The translations under genes and the position numbers were made by a program. Positions 1-10,858 of a stretch of 64,000 bases of DNA are shown piece by piece. The notes beneath the pieces were generated by a model, which saw nothing but the letters and a program-made list of their open reading frames with translations, did no database searches and was not told where the DNA came from. Source of the stretch: Phoronis australis. Lineage: Eukaryota > Phoronida > Phoronidae. Within the stretch, counting starts at the first letter, position 1; the number at the start of each line of letters is the position of its first letter. The stretch covers positions 479,267 through 543,266 of the forward strand of contig NMRA01000091.1 in the NCBI GenBank assembly GCA_002633005.1, given 5' to 3'.

Positions 1-310
1 ATGGTTTGTTTTACGTCACACTTGACTGAATTACATATTAAAACATGAATGGAGTCGCACTTTCAGCATTCAAGGTACATCGCACAAGAATAATTGTCAA
101 AATTGTCATGTTCCATTTTTCAAAAGCTACTTCACTACAAATAAGGTAACCTTTACTAAATATTGTTTTATGACATCAACACTGTACAAACCATGTTGGT
201 AATGGACTAAAATTCTCTTAATTTTTATTTTTGTGAAGAAATTAGACGAAAGAGAATTTCACTTATCTTCCATGGTGTGAACTAAATGAATAAACCTAAA
301 CAGTCTTTTT

Positions 311-705
311 GTGCCCACATTTTTTGATGTGGTTGCATATTGCCGTCATCTCTGGCTGGGCGTCCATCGTCCAGCATTTGGCGTCTGCTGCTGTAGCTCC
401 AATGTCCCTTTTAGCATGATAGTCAGATTTGGCAGATGTGTTTTCATGAAGCAGACGACAGACAACGACGAGTTTCGGACCAATTAAACTACCGCTGTGC
501 CCCCTAGTGGAAATTTTAGTTTTTTACGTTTACCCCTGTATCTTTGGACTTCCTATCACGGATTTTCTTAAAATTTGGCAAATAGGACTTTCTTTCCGCA
601 TTTGGATGCATTTGACATATTTTGCGCCACCTAGTAGACGTTGCTACTGTTTTCAAGTCTGTTTTTTGGTGTCCACCCCTCTAGCGACCAAACCACTCTA
701 ACGAT
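311..705 (+). repeat. Dispersed repeat family A, copy 1
   Basis: This diverged copy shares its order of blocks with 15897-17095. It starts with a GTGCCCACAT block and a TGCCGTCAT block, followed by a block with CCCCCTAGTGG (about 500-510), a GCGCCACCTAGT block (about 622-635) and a TGTCCACCCCTCTA block. No coding potential was recognised. The CCCCCTAGTGG block read on the minus strand matches the CTCF core consensus. From 720 to 1206 I see nothing recognisable. Confidence 0.75.
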
Positions 706-1206
706 GATTACGTAAATTGACCTATATGTTCCCACTGTGAAGAGAATGGTTTACAGTGTGATACACATTGCTTTGGGAGACATTTTGTTATAAATGTGAT
801 TAAACAAAAAATGGAGCCCTTTGCAATGAGATTCAAAAATAACCTTAATGATCACTACCTGAAACTAATTGCTCTGCTGCGGTCTTTAATTGCTGTCATG
901 GCTTAAGTGTCTGATAATTGGTTTTTGTGTTCTATGCTTGCTTTCACTTTGTTTGAGTTACGAGTTTTAGTTCAGGCCTGGGTAAACCTTTCTTCAAGAC
1001 TATGCGGTGACTCATGTTCCCGTAGAATCTTAACAAGATTACGGAACTACTTAATATTAAAAAGTCTCAAAAGAAGTTACTATTCAGTTGCTAAGCGCCC
1101 ACACGTTATATGCCATCACCCCTGTCTATCCGTTTGGCAACCAGGGCTGTTCCTCCAAAATCCTCTCAGCGGAACTTTCATGCCAATGTGCAATAAAAGA
1201 ATAGGG

Positions 1207-3520
1207 TCACTTATCAGTTTGGACCACCCCTGTTTTGTATAAAGTGATATTTATAAACATTCTTCTATGGGTAAAGAGATACCTGAAGTTCTTGAATTCA
1301 GGATTGATGGGAAGGCTAAAGGGTGAAAAATAAATTTCTGTGATTTCTTTTTCATTATAATAATTACTTAACCGCACATAATTGTCGGGTTTTTGTGCAA
1401 AAATATGGATAGTACAATTTTTAACCCAATCTTTACTACAACTATTATAATTAATTAATTGAAAGTTGCTACAACCAATAGATCTTGGTTCTAGTTCGCC
1501 AAAATGCTTCCTCAATGCACTAACAACCATATTATATTGCAATATACAAAAATTCTTGAGATTGTATATATTTCTGATAAAATCCTAGCCAAGAATATTG
1601 TTTACATTATCTAGAATGTCTTTGCAAAATAACAGTCCCGCTTCAAACATTTCCCAACACAATACTGATTTGTTGCAAATTAAAATGTTTTGATTATTCC
1701 ACAAGACTTGTTTGTTAATAGGAATATTCTTAAAAACTTCTATATTCAAAGGCTCCAAGCTTTTAAGCACTTCAGTATAAAAGGAATTGCTAATTGGCAT
1801 TTTCAAATTTCTTAAACAGAATTTTGAAAAGAAAATAAGACCACCACCCAATTTAGTGAAAAGAGACTTGGGTTAAAATTTCCAACTACCATTTCCTCGT
1901 GAATTTAAACGTTTGACCCAATTGATTTTGAGTCGATTTTTAATTATTTCCACACTAAGGTATTTTAACCGTCCTTCATATGGAAGTACAGTGACAGATT
2001 CCTTTATTCTTGGTGGTTTTCCACACCAAATAAAATTTCTAATTATTTTATGTATTTTTATAATCCTATTTTTTGTAACTTCGATATTGGGTAAAACGTG
2101 AATCAACCTAGACAAACCGTAGGTTTTTACAACATGAATCTTCCCCGTGGTTGTCAAATGCCTAGTTTTCCAACTATTTCATAGATCTTTTTATTTCTGA
2201 ATCTTAGTACCATAATTTAGTTGTTTAACTTCTTTGTCATTTTGTCCCAAATATATTCCTAGACTTTTTATAGGTTTTCGTGGCCAAGAGATATTGTACA
2301 TTTTTTGAAAACAATGGGCACCAACTCAGGCAGAAATATACAAACCTTCGCACTTTTCAGGGTTTAAATTTAAGCCAGAAATGTTTCCAAATAGTTTTAA
2401 AAATTTAAAACATTCTTTTCTGGAATTCTCGTCTTGAATGAACAAAATGGTGTCATCCACGTACTGGGTTATTTTGATTTCATTATTATAAATTCTTAAA
2501 CCGTGAAAATAATTATTCTTTCTAATGAAATGTGACATAAGTTCTGCAAGTAACACAAAAAGGGGACTTGACAGCGGATCACCCTGTCGTAAACCTCTTT
2601 CAATGTCAAAGTACCGAGTGGTGAATCCGTTATTTAACACAAAGGATGAGATGTTATTATACAAAATTTTTACTTTACTTATTACCCCTTGTTCAAAATT
2701 GAAAGCTTTTAAAGTTTTGAACAAGTAATCCAAATTAAGGTGTCGTATGCTTTCTTGAAATCCAGGAATACAATTTTGCCATCGATTTTATTTTGTTTGT
2801 AATATGCCATCAAATCTAACTAATTGAATATTTTGGCCAATATACCTTTTAGGTAATGATGTATGATAAGATTGAATCAATTTGTCCATGTACTCATAAA
2901 TTTTATTCGTAATTATGGTTTTTGTGATCAATTTGTAGTCACAATTTCAGAGGGAGATTGGCCTCCATTTACGTATCTAACAACAGAAGTTCCTCACTGT
3001 TTTTGCTTTTTGAAATAAGAGTTATGACACTTTGTCTCTGTGACATATACAATTCACCCCTCTGGTAGCTAAAATTAAAACTCTATTAATTCATATTTAA
3101 TTACCCCCCAAGATGTTTTATAAAACTCATAAAATTCCGTCATTACCCGGTGTTTTGTTACATTTTGTTCTTGGAGAGCCACGAAGATTTCGTCTTCAGT
3201 GAAGTCTTGATCAAGTTCCAGAGACTCTCCTTCAGAAAGTTGTTTATTTTTTCGAAATGTAAATAATGTTGGGAGTGATCCACAACTATTTTCTTTTAGG
3301 GAATATAGATTTTTATAATACTAGGTTTGTAACTCTCTTACTCCAGTAGGAGTGGTAACACTTTGGTGGTGACCATCTTTTAATGAAAGGATTTGTATTT
3401 GGACACAGTTCCTCACTTCAAGTTTTCTAAAATATTGGGAATTTTCCCCTTCCTCTGTCCATTGATCTTTGCTCCTTATAATTGAGCCTTTTAAGTTTAC
3501 TAGCATTGCTCCCTCTAGTG
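1207..3520 (-). pseudogene. Decayed non-LTR retrotransposon (LINE) reverse transcriptase
   Basis: A minus-strand series of fragments in different frames together gives the middle and C-terminal part of a LINE ORF2-like protein. In 5'-3' order they are: a pre-RT linker with RSKDQWTEEGENSQYF (about 3470-3410); RT finger sequence EFYEFYKTSW (about 3145); motif A FLDFKKAYDT (about 2770-2735); RGLRQGDPLSS (about 2598-2566); catalytic QYVDDT (about 2467-2450); and post-RT segments with GKIHVVKTYGL and FIWCGKPPRIKES (2157-1873). Further C-terminal pieces follow at 1851-1585 and 1542-1207. Several frameshifts and stops separate the fragments. No endonuclease domain was found beyond about 3520, so the copy is 5' truncated and inactive. 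The layout suggests an L1/Tx1-like element; the clade is not settled. Confidence 0.85.
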
Positions 3521-5952
3521 GAAATGTTTAAAAACGATCATCCCTTGTATTTGCACTGCATGTGATTTATACTATGGGAGCATATTAACGAACCGTGTTC
3601 CTTTAGTTGAATGAAAATTTAATAGTTAATGTGTTTGCAGTGATCTGTCAAACTATGAATCTTACGCATACAAGTAAAGGGAATGCATTAGACGCTTTCG
3701 CAGTATTCTTTTTGGAGTGAAGAGTCAACGTATTAGTTTCTACTTTTAAAACAATGTTGGCGTTAAGGGCAAGTAGGCTGTTGTAAGAGGGGACCCAACT
3801 ACAGTTTGCCAAGGAAAAATAGTCATGTATGCCCTTTTGGTCATGTCCGAAGGAGGGAAGGGCTGGGTCCTCTGGGAAACCTCCCCATAATCCTTCATAT
3901 GTCTCTTTGACCCTGAGCACATTGAAAGTAATCAGGAGGTCCAGTCAACGATCAGTTTTGTTAGTGAATGAAGGAACCATCTAAAGAAATCACTATTGTT
4001 CGAGTTGGAAGGATTTAAAATCCTCAACATTATTCAAAGGTTTTCCATTCAAATAAACTTGGGTTGTTCAGCAACATTTATTTCAACATATAGACAATCA
4101 AATTTAATCACTTTCATTTTAATGTTATGCAAGAGAGAGCGAGAGAAAAATAACAAACAGTAAAGCTGCTTTGAACCTGAACAAGAAACAGCATTTCTTT
4201 TAGACCCACTTAGCGCTATAGAATTTGCCTCAACTTACTTGTCACTCCGATGGGAATTGATTTCTGAATTTTCAAAGAACTGACAGATTGTTGTTCCTCG
4301 AGACCATGCTTGGCAGAAAGCGCCACCTTGTGGCAAGCCACCTCGTAGATTTCTTTTGAAGACTTAAAATCACCTCCAATCTGACCGAGGTACAATTTGA
4401 GACAAATTTCATAATCGCAAGCCGTCTAAATTGAAAATTGTTTTTTATATGATGGAAGGCGCGTTTGTAACCACTTGAACTAAAATTCAGTTTAAAAAAC
4501 AATAAAATCAACTCATACAGATTTGTACCTGAATTTTCGCTCAAACCATCATCTCCAACATAAAAGATCAGCCGTGTGCACACTTCTAAACAGACCTGAA
4601 CAATTGACCTTGCGCAAGCTCTGCCCCCTTGCGAAATGTCAACAAACCAACAATACGTTTTACCCGGTAATGTATTGTTTGTCGAATAAAATGGTGGCTT
4701 GAAAATGAAGGTGTGTCAAGAATGCTGCATTCTAATTGGTCTGTTAAGCTGTCACTCAAAATCCTGGCGATAGGTCGTTTAGTAACAGAAGAACGTGACA
4801 GACATCTGGAACAGACTAATTTACGGGTATCAAATCCAAAATACCAAGAAATGTGGCTTACCTAGCTACGGATGTTTGTTTGCCTCAAGCAAGAATTTAA
4901 GCACAGTGGGGAGAAGCTACTTCTGCTGGTTACATATTCTCTCAGGAATCACTGGACCCTACCATATTAGGAGTGTCCAAAAGTAAGATGATCAAATAAG
5001 TGCAAGCAGTTGTTGTGGATACTATCTACGGAGGGTTACTTGGACCACATAACAAGTATCAAGGACAAGAATATGTTGCACCTGACAGTGGATGATTATT
5101 TGGACGTTTGACATGTTCTATTTACCCTTGTTTTAAGGAGTTTGTTAGGATGTGTAAGCAGCTACTCCTGTGTGCACCTGTGCGGGGGAATCACTGATTC
5201 TTCTGGGAAGAAGGTTAAGTGAGATAACCAAAGACAATTGGAAATCACAGTGGCTTTGTCCAAATGCAGTCATGAGAGGTGGAGAAAGATGGCCTACCTG
5301 GCTATGGCGTTGTATCACCTCAAATATTCCTCTGTAAACTTTGAAAGGCATTAATTAGAATCAATCTAGCAGTGGACCCTTGCTGTTGGAATTTCTGGGC
5401 TCTGCTTTGCGGTGTAGAAGGGAATTGAGATGATCAGACATGGTTTCCTTGGAATCGCTAGATTCTACTTTGCTCCATAGAATTGTACGTGAGACAACCA
5501 AGCAAGTGGAAACAGTGATAAATGTGGCCTGCCTGCCTATGCACTTCTGCATTCTCTCTCAGGAAATGTTTAGTGATTATACATAAGAGCGTTCACATTG
5601 AGTTTCAAATCATATGGGTTTTACATTGGGCTAGACCAATGCGACCTGTACATGTCTGATTTAGTTCAGGCATTGGACTGCCTGCAATCTTTGTGAGCTC
5701 CCATTGGCCGCATTGCCGTTCCGTTCCATACATACCTACACATGACGTATTGAACACGCCATTTTTGTTGTCAGGAGGTTCTGTTGGCCTGGCACCCATT
5801 CAAATGTTAAGCAGTTTGATGTCAGTCGCTTGGCAGATGTTCTCCATTCAGTTTGATGGCGTAAAAACCAAAGTAAATTTTGATGCCTGAATAAATCAAA
5901 TTTCTTTCAAGGTTTTTTCTTAACGTATTAGTAGGGAGGTAATTCCGTTACA
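3521..5952. other. Intergenic stretch with no recognised gene
   Basis: All ORFs here are short (about 105 codons or fewer) and show no recognisable domain or splice-flanked coding pattern. A CTCF-like sequence, CCACAAGGTGGCGC on the minus strand, lies near 4320-4336. Nothing else stands out. Confidence 0.5.
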
Positions 5953-6478
5953 TTATATTGATGATAAGGAAAATTTGCTTTTTAGATCAAAGCACTTTCT
6001 TAAGTCCTGTCTAAAGTTATTACTCATGATGAGATATACGAAAAGATTACTTATGTTGTTTACAAAATACATGAAGAAAATGCATTGGCTTTCAGGAATT
6101 ACTTCAAATATGACTAACGAAGGAGGCAGGAAACTGAGAATAAAGATCACATGGATAATAAAAAACATGAGTGCCAGTTTAGAGCTTGTTGCATCACCAC
6201 TTCTTTTTGAATTATCCACAGATAACCTGCTGCGTTTTATTTTGTAGTAGGCACTCTGCCATTTGGTTGACGTATTGGACATATCTCCTGATGTCGAATG
6301 ATCTTCAACTAGTGTATTCGCATCATCATTGATTTCGCAAAATTTGGTCTCCTTTATTTCGGATCTTTTTGTGTATTTCTGGCGAAATTTCTCTTGCCGC
6401 TTCACTGTACACAACATGACTATGTAGACAACAAGGGCAACTAGTCCAGCCAACCAGAAGGTGGCGTTGTGCACATAC
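5953..6478 (-). CDS. GPCR exon 2 (TM5 to C-terminus)
   Basis: Begins after a pyrimidine-rich TTCCCTTCTAG acceptor, completes Q214, and runs to a TAA stop at 5955-5953. It encodes TM5, the third intracellular loop, TM6, TM7 and a short cytoplasmic tail. Confidence 0.88.
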
Positions 6479-7249
6479 CTAGAAGGGAACAAAAGGCAAA
6501 TTTATGGTTCCGTGTGTTCATTCCAACTATTATAATTGGCCTGATTTAAGTTAAGTATCTCAGTTTGTTAAAGCCAAAATGTGCAACTAGTAAACAAATT
6601 TTACTTACTGGTAATATGTTATGAATATTTCGTCTGTTGTGTTGTTAATAAGCTCACACTTGTATGAGGAAGGATTATAGTGGTAGACTCTAGACACAGC
6701 AATTCCGTACATGCTAGAAATGAACATCAATATGCCAATTGCTATCTTCGCTTTTCTTTTCCCGAATCTTTGCATATGGAAGAATGGTTGACATACAAAC
6801 AAATATCTGTCAATAGATATGGCGGCCATCATGAATGTTGACGCCATCGGTCCCACCGAATTAAGGAAGTATTCAATCTTGCAGAATATGTCGTAGCCCT
6901 GTCCTATACTGTCATATAAGGTGGCCATGTGCATCTCGAAAAACAAACAGGGAATTGTCACTCCGCAGGTCAATAAGTCGATGAATGCCAATGCATTTAT
7001 AAACACTGTCACTGTCAGGTTGTCTCTTTTCTTTGTATAAACTGTCAGTATAAGTATGTTTCCAATGACACCAACCACAACAAAGATGCCCAGCATGATA
7101 TGTACACCTATTGTCTCTGAAGTCCACGTTGGGCTAGTCACATTACTTAAATTTGCACCTATTGCCTCAGAAGTCCATGTTTGGCTGGTCTCATTACTTA
7201 ATTCCGCACCTACTGTTTCTGGAATCTGTGACGGTTTTGAACAATTCAT
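5953..7249 (-). CDS. Rhodopsin-family (class A) G protein-coupled receptor, two exons
   Basis: This is a seven-helix plasma-membrane receptor, 388 aa after splicing 7249-6609 to 6478-5953. The intron has a GTAAGT donor and TAG acceptor and interrupts the codon for Q214. Features seen: TM1 with conserved GN (N64), TM2 with D91, C123 at the start of TM3 and C198 in the second extracellular loop (the usual disulfide), DRY at 147-149, a long basic third intracellular loop (about 240-312), and TM7 with NLFVY (358-362) followed by a helix-8-like RQDLRKC. The N-terminus has glycosylation sequons (N2, N19, N36) within an imperfect 20-residue repeat. Two class A hallmarks are changed: TM6 has SFLP instead of CWxP, and TM7 has NLxxY instead of NPxxY. 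The ligand is unknown. The loop and TM7 pattern suggests a peptide or orphan receptor of an expanded invertebrate family; that part is inference. Confidence 0.9.
6609..7249 (-). CDS. GPCR exon 1 (N-terminus to TM4/ECL2)
   Basis: Starts at ATG 7249-7247, the first ATG of the open frame, and ends in phase 2 before GTAAGT. It encodes the extracellular N-terminal repeat, TM1-TM4 and the ECL2 cysteine. Confidence 0.9.
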
Positions 7250-7345
7250 CTTTAGGTTAGGCTATAATCCTTAATTGATAAAATCAACCAACATAATATA
7301 CACATCCATTGTCTCTAGAGTCTAGCCGCTGTAGTGTCATTAGCC
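7035..7345 (-). repeat. 60-nt imperfect tandem repeat over the GPCR N-terminus
   Basis: Units around TCTGAAGTCCA recur about every 60 nt (near 7118 and 7168). Weaker copies lie at about 7220 and in the 5' flank near 7300-7345. Inside the gene the unit encodes the repeated SNxTSxTWTSE motif, so the extracellular tail has grown by tandem duplication. Confidence 0.6.
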
Positions 7346-8049
7346 TAATCCAAAGAGTTATTCACGTTTTTCATTCTTCATTGAGGCAATCCTTAACTGG
7401 TCAGCAAGCTATGTCTTCCAGTCATTCCTTCCCGTTCGTACTGAAAGGAAGTGCCGTGAATGTTAGTGGGCTGAGAATACGTTACTAGTTATATCGTTTG
7501 ACGCTCATTACCGGCAAGTTCCATTTTACACAATTAAGTAACATAGACTAATTAGTCCCGAGTGATGGAAATGATACTGATCCATTACTACTCTTTCAGA
7601 ATCCAGATTTGTGATTTTCGGAAAATATTTGGCATGCCAATACTTTTATGTACTCATAACAAGTGTACGTAATAACAGGGATGTCATTGAATAGATTGCG
7701 ATTCTTTGTTTCGCGAAGCCTGGCTGCTTATGAACTATGAACAAATTAGAAGTGTCCAAAATAGGTTTTAATTATATGCCTTTCGCACATATACACTCTG
7801 TTAATTAAGCTTAGTATTTTGCATAAATATCATACCTACTAATACACTGAATGGGATTTAAAAACAGATTTTAAGACAATCTATTTCAAAAAGCTTATAA
7901 GGTTTTCAGTGTTTATTAACCAATTACTAATCAATATAGTGAGTCCGTCACTGAGTCTTAAAATTTTAAAGATGCATTTGCATGCTCCTAACTACGTAAT
8001 GTATAGCAGGAACTAAACGGCAATGCTATTTGAACATCATCTACGCTAA

Positions 8050-8290
8050 ACAAAGTGCAATTGTATTCATTGACAAATAAACTTGTAAATGTGAAAACAA
8101 AAAGTTCTGAAAACAGGTGACCTTTGCACTAAGGATGTATCTTGGGAGCTGCGTGGTGCAGTGTTATTCCTCTACACGGCATCACGATACTTACTGGACA
8201 TGGTTGAGTGAATTTACGGTGGTTCATTTTTGACACAAAACTTGTTCTTAAAAAGATTTGGCAATTTTCAAGGTACTTCATATTTACATT
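8050..8290 (+). repeat. Dispersed repeat family E, copy 1
   Basis: Matches the reverse complement of 42940-43150 block by block. Shared stretches include ACTTGTAAATGTGAAAACAA, GGTGACCTTTGCAC, GCAGTGTTATT, GGTTGAGTGA, GACACAAAACT and GGCAATTTTCAA. There is no coding content. Confidence 0.75.
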
Positions 8291-10590
8291 GCCGTTATAT
8301 GTTGTGTGTCTAATTTAACCAAGCAATCACAGAGATATGGAAATAGCGGGCAAGGTCCTCTTTAAATAATAATTGGATTTCCAAGATGAACACAATATAG
8401 TACTTTGAAAACCCTATAACTTAGTACTTGCAACTGCTAACCTGTGCTCTTTTTGGGAACTAACTATAATAGAATACTCTGTTTTTGGACATCATGCATG
8501 AATTCAAAAATTGCACCACATTGCTGTTCAAAGTGAGTTTACGAATAGTATACCTGAAGGCCACATCGTTCAGTTGACGGTTATTTACCTTATAGAGTTT
8601 TGCAAAAATAAAAATTAAAAGAATATCTCATTCATTAATAGAACCAAAATATTTTATGAAAAAACTGAGCAACTGTGGAGGTGTTTTCTGAGTTATGTAA
8701 TTTTGTTCAGTTTTGCATTATTGATTCGTGCCTCCTGATCACTGATTATGGCTCTTTAAACAGATAGTTTTCGCAGAAGTGAACTAACTCTGGTTTTAAT
8801 TAGGCAAGATTTACTTGTTTGTGCCACATGTTTACTAGCAGTTATGACTTGATTGATCCAACCTAAGTGAAGCCAAGCCAATTATAGAGCAACTTCTAGT
8901 TGTGAACAGCATGATACTTGAGAACGTTCTAGAAGTTTCCATTATATTTAGTGGTTGAATGATGATCGGGAACTTTCTGGGTGCACAGTGAGATTATTGA
9001 TGCGTTTCAAAAGTGAATTGTATGCCACATGAACAGGAATAGAATCACGTACTATATAAATTTGAAAGTCATTTTGTGATTATATTTAAATATATGTTTT
9101 GAAAAGTGGTCACGTATGCTGCACTTATACTCTGCCTGTCAAGGATTTTCAGTGTTGTACCCAATGGCATATAATTCAAGGCATTTATTAAACTGTTATT
9201 TTCACCAAACGTAAAATTTTCACAATTTATATTAAAATTGTGTCATCACAAAGTTAAAAAATATGTGACAAAATTATGAATTAAAATTTACTGGTATCTG
9301 GCGTGTGTTGCTACTAACTGTAGTTATTTTATGTATATTGTTTTGGTGTGTTTTAAACATCTGGTCCAAAAATAATCTCCCAGATTTATCTCCAGCACTC
9401 GGCCCATTAATAGCATTTTCAAAGTCATTTTCAAAGTTTATACTCTTAACATTTTTTGTTGGCTTCTCTACATTTTTGTTTGTTAAAAACAATCTTTACG
9501 CTGAACTTATTATTTTTTGTCTGCTGTGAGATGTTTTAGTTGACCTAGTGTGTCCTGTTGCTTGCGCAGACCTTCAGTATAAACTGTTATTTAAATCACA
9601 TCTGAGATAACTTTACTGATAACTGCTGTAACAAATCATTTTTTTTTCTGATGGAGACTTTGTTTTCAAACAAATGTTACCCACAATTTCACAGTTAAGG
9701 TCAAGCACTGTCCAGACTATGGTTCTATTTTCTGGTCACTGATGTAATGGAACATTGCTGGATCACTGGCCTGACCCTACGTGTCAGACAATCAATTGCT
9801 ATCTGCTAGGAAACAATAGAACAGCAAAATAAAACCTGTCTTTACTGATAGTATCATCATCTTCATTGATGTTATTGCTGACGTTGTTAGCTGTGATTGT
9901 TACCATGAGTGTTATCCTACATTAACAATGGTGATGTGAGCTTTGTTGTCTTTTGTCCCGCTGCCTTTGTCGTTACACTCCCTTTTTCGGTTAATTTTGC
10001 CAAGTGTCTCTCCATCAAAGCGCTTTCATTGAATTTTTACTGGCTGGTTAGCATTTGAAGACCAATGAGTTTATTAACTGGGGTCTACATGACAGTACTA
10101 GAGAGTGTCCTCATGTTGAAGGGTTAGAAGTCTCAAGTGCTGTTATCTGTGCATGTTTTGCATAATTGAGCATAAAGCAATATCTTCACTTACAGAAAAC
10201 TGTCAAAAATATCTCCAATGTATGCGAATTACAATAAAATCTTACCAGTTTGGGACATAATAATGTCTTTCAAGTGAAATTTCCCTTCATCTGTTTTTCC
10301 TCGAAATTTTGCCATGTAAAATTTCTGCTTTCTCAGCAGATAGTATTTTGAAAAATGTGATTATTCACGTCAATGTTAGAAGCCCTTGAACATTGAAGAA
10401 TGGTCAGTTTTGGTATTTATTTTTGTCCAAAATTGGCAAGATTTTCCATATTTATCAAAGTGACTGTATACACCAATACAGCTCAGAGGTCGTCTTATAC
10501 TCTTCATTTTGTTTTTTATTTGCTTTGAAGTTTATTAGTTGATTATTTGATCGTTGTGTTATTGGTGTGGGGAGTTGACATGACAATGGT

Positions 10591-10750
10591 AAGATGGTTA
10601 CTATCAACATTGCTGGAAACTTAGGAAAGTGGTGGCTGGGGAGTTGATATGACAACGGTGTGCACAATTAGTATTAGACTAAATCATAGGATTGAAATGG
10701 TGAAAGATGGTTACTATCAACATTGCTGGAAACTTACTAGGAAAGTGGTG
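10591..10750 (+). repeat. Short tandem duplication (about 113-nt period)
   Basis: AAGATGGTTACTATCAACAT and the following bases occur at about 10591 and again at 10704, with related GGAGTTGA-ATGACAA flanks. It ends just upstream of the first recognised FTCD exon. Confidence 0.7.
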
Positions 10751-10796
10751 ACATCGATGAAGCATGAATATGATCCTCTTTTCTTTATTTGTCCAG

Positions 10797-10858
10797 GTTA
10801 TCGAAAGGCTGGGGTTAAATTCTCTTGGTGCATTCAAACCCAAAGAAAGAATCATAGA
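10797..10858 (+). CDS. FTCD: FTCD exon (linker to cyclodeaminase domain)
   Basis: TTTGTCCAG acceptor and GTAAGT donor, ending in phase 2. It encodes VIERLGLNSLGAFKPKERII, the conserved stretch before the cyclodeaminase domain. It enters in phase 0, so at least one upstream coding exon must exist. Confidence 0.85.

Larger units (their letters stand above)
7346..10796. other. Region between the GPCR and FTCD exons, no gene recognised
   Basis: I searched it for upstream FTCD exons (formiminotransferase domain) and found none that I could support. It contains one copy of dispersed repeat family E (about 8050-8290) and a small tandem duplication near 10591-10750. The remainder is AT-rich sequence without recognised features. 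Confidence 0.5.
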
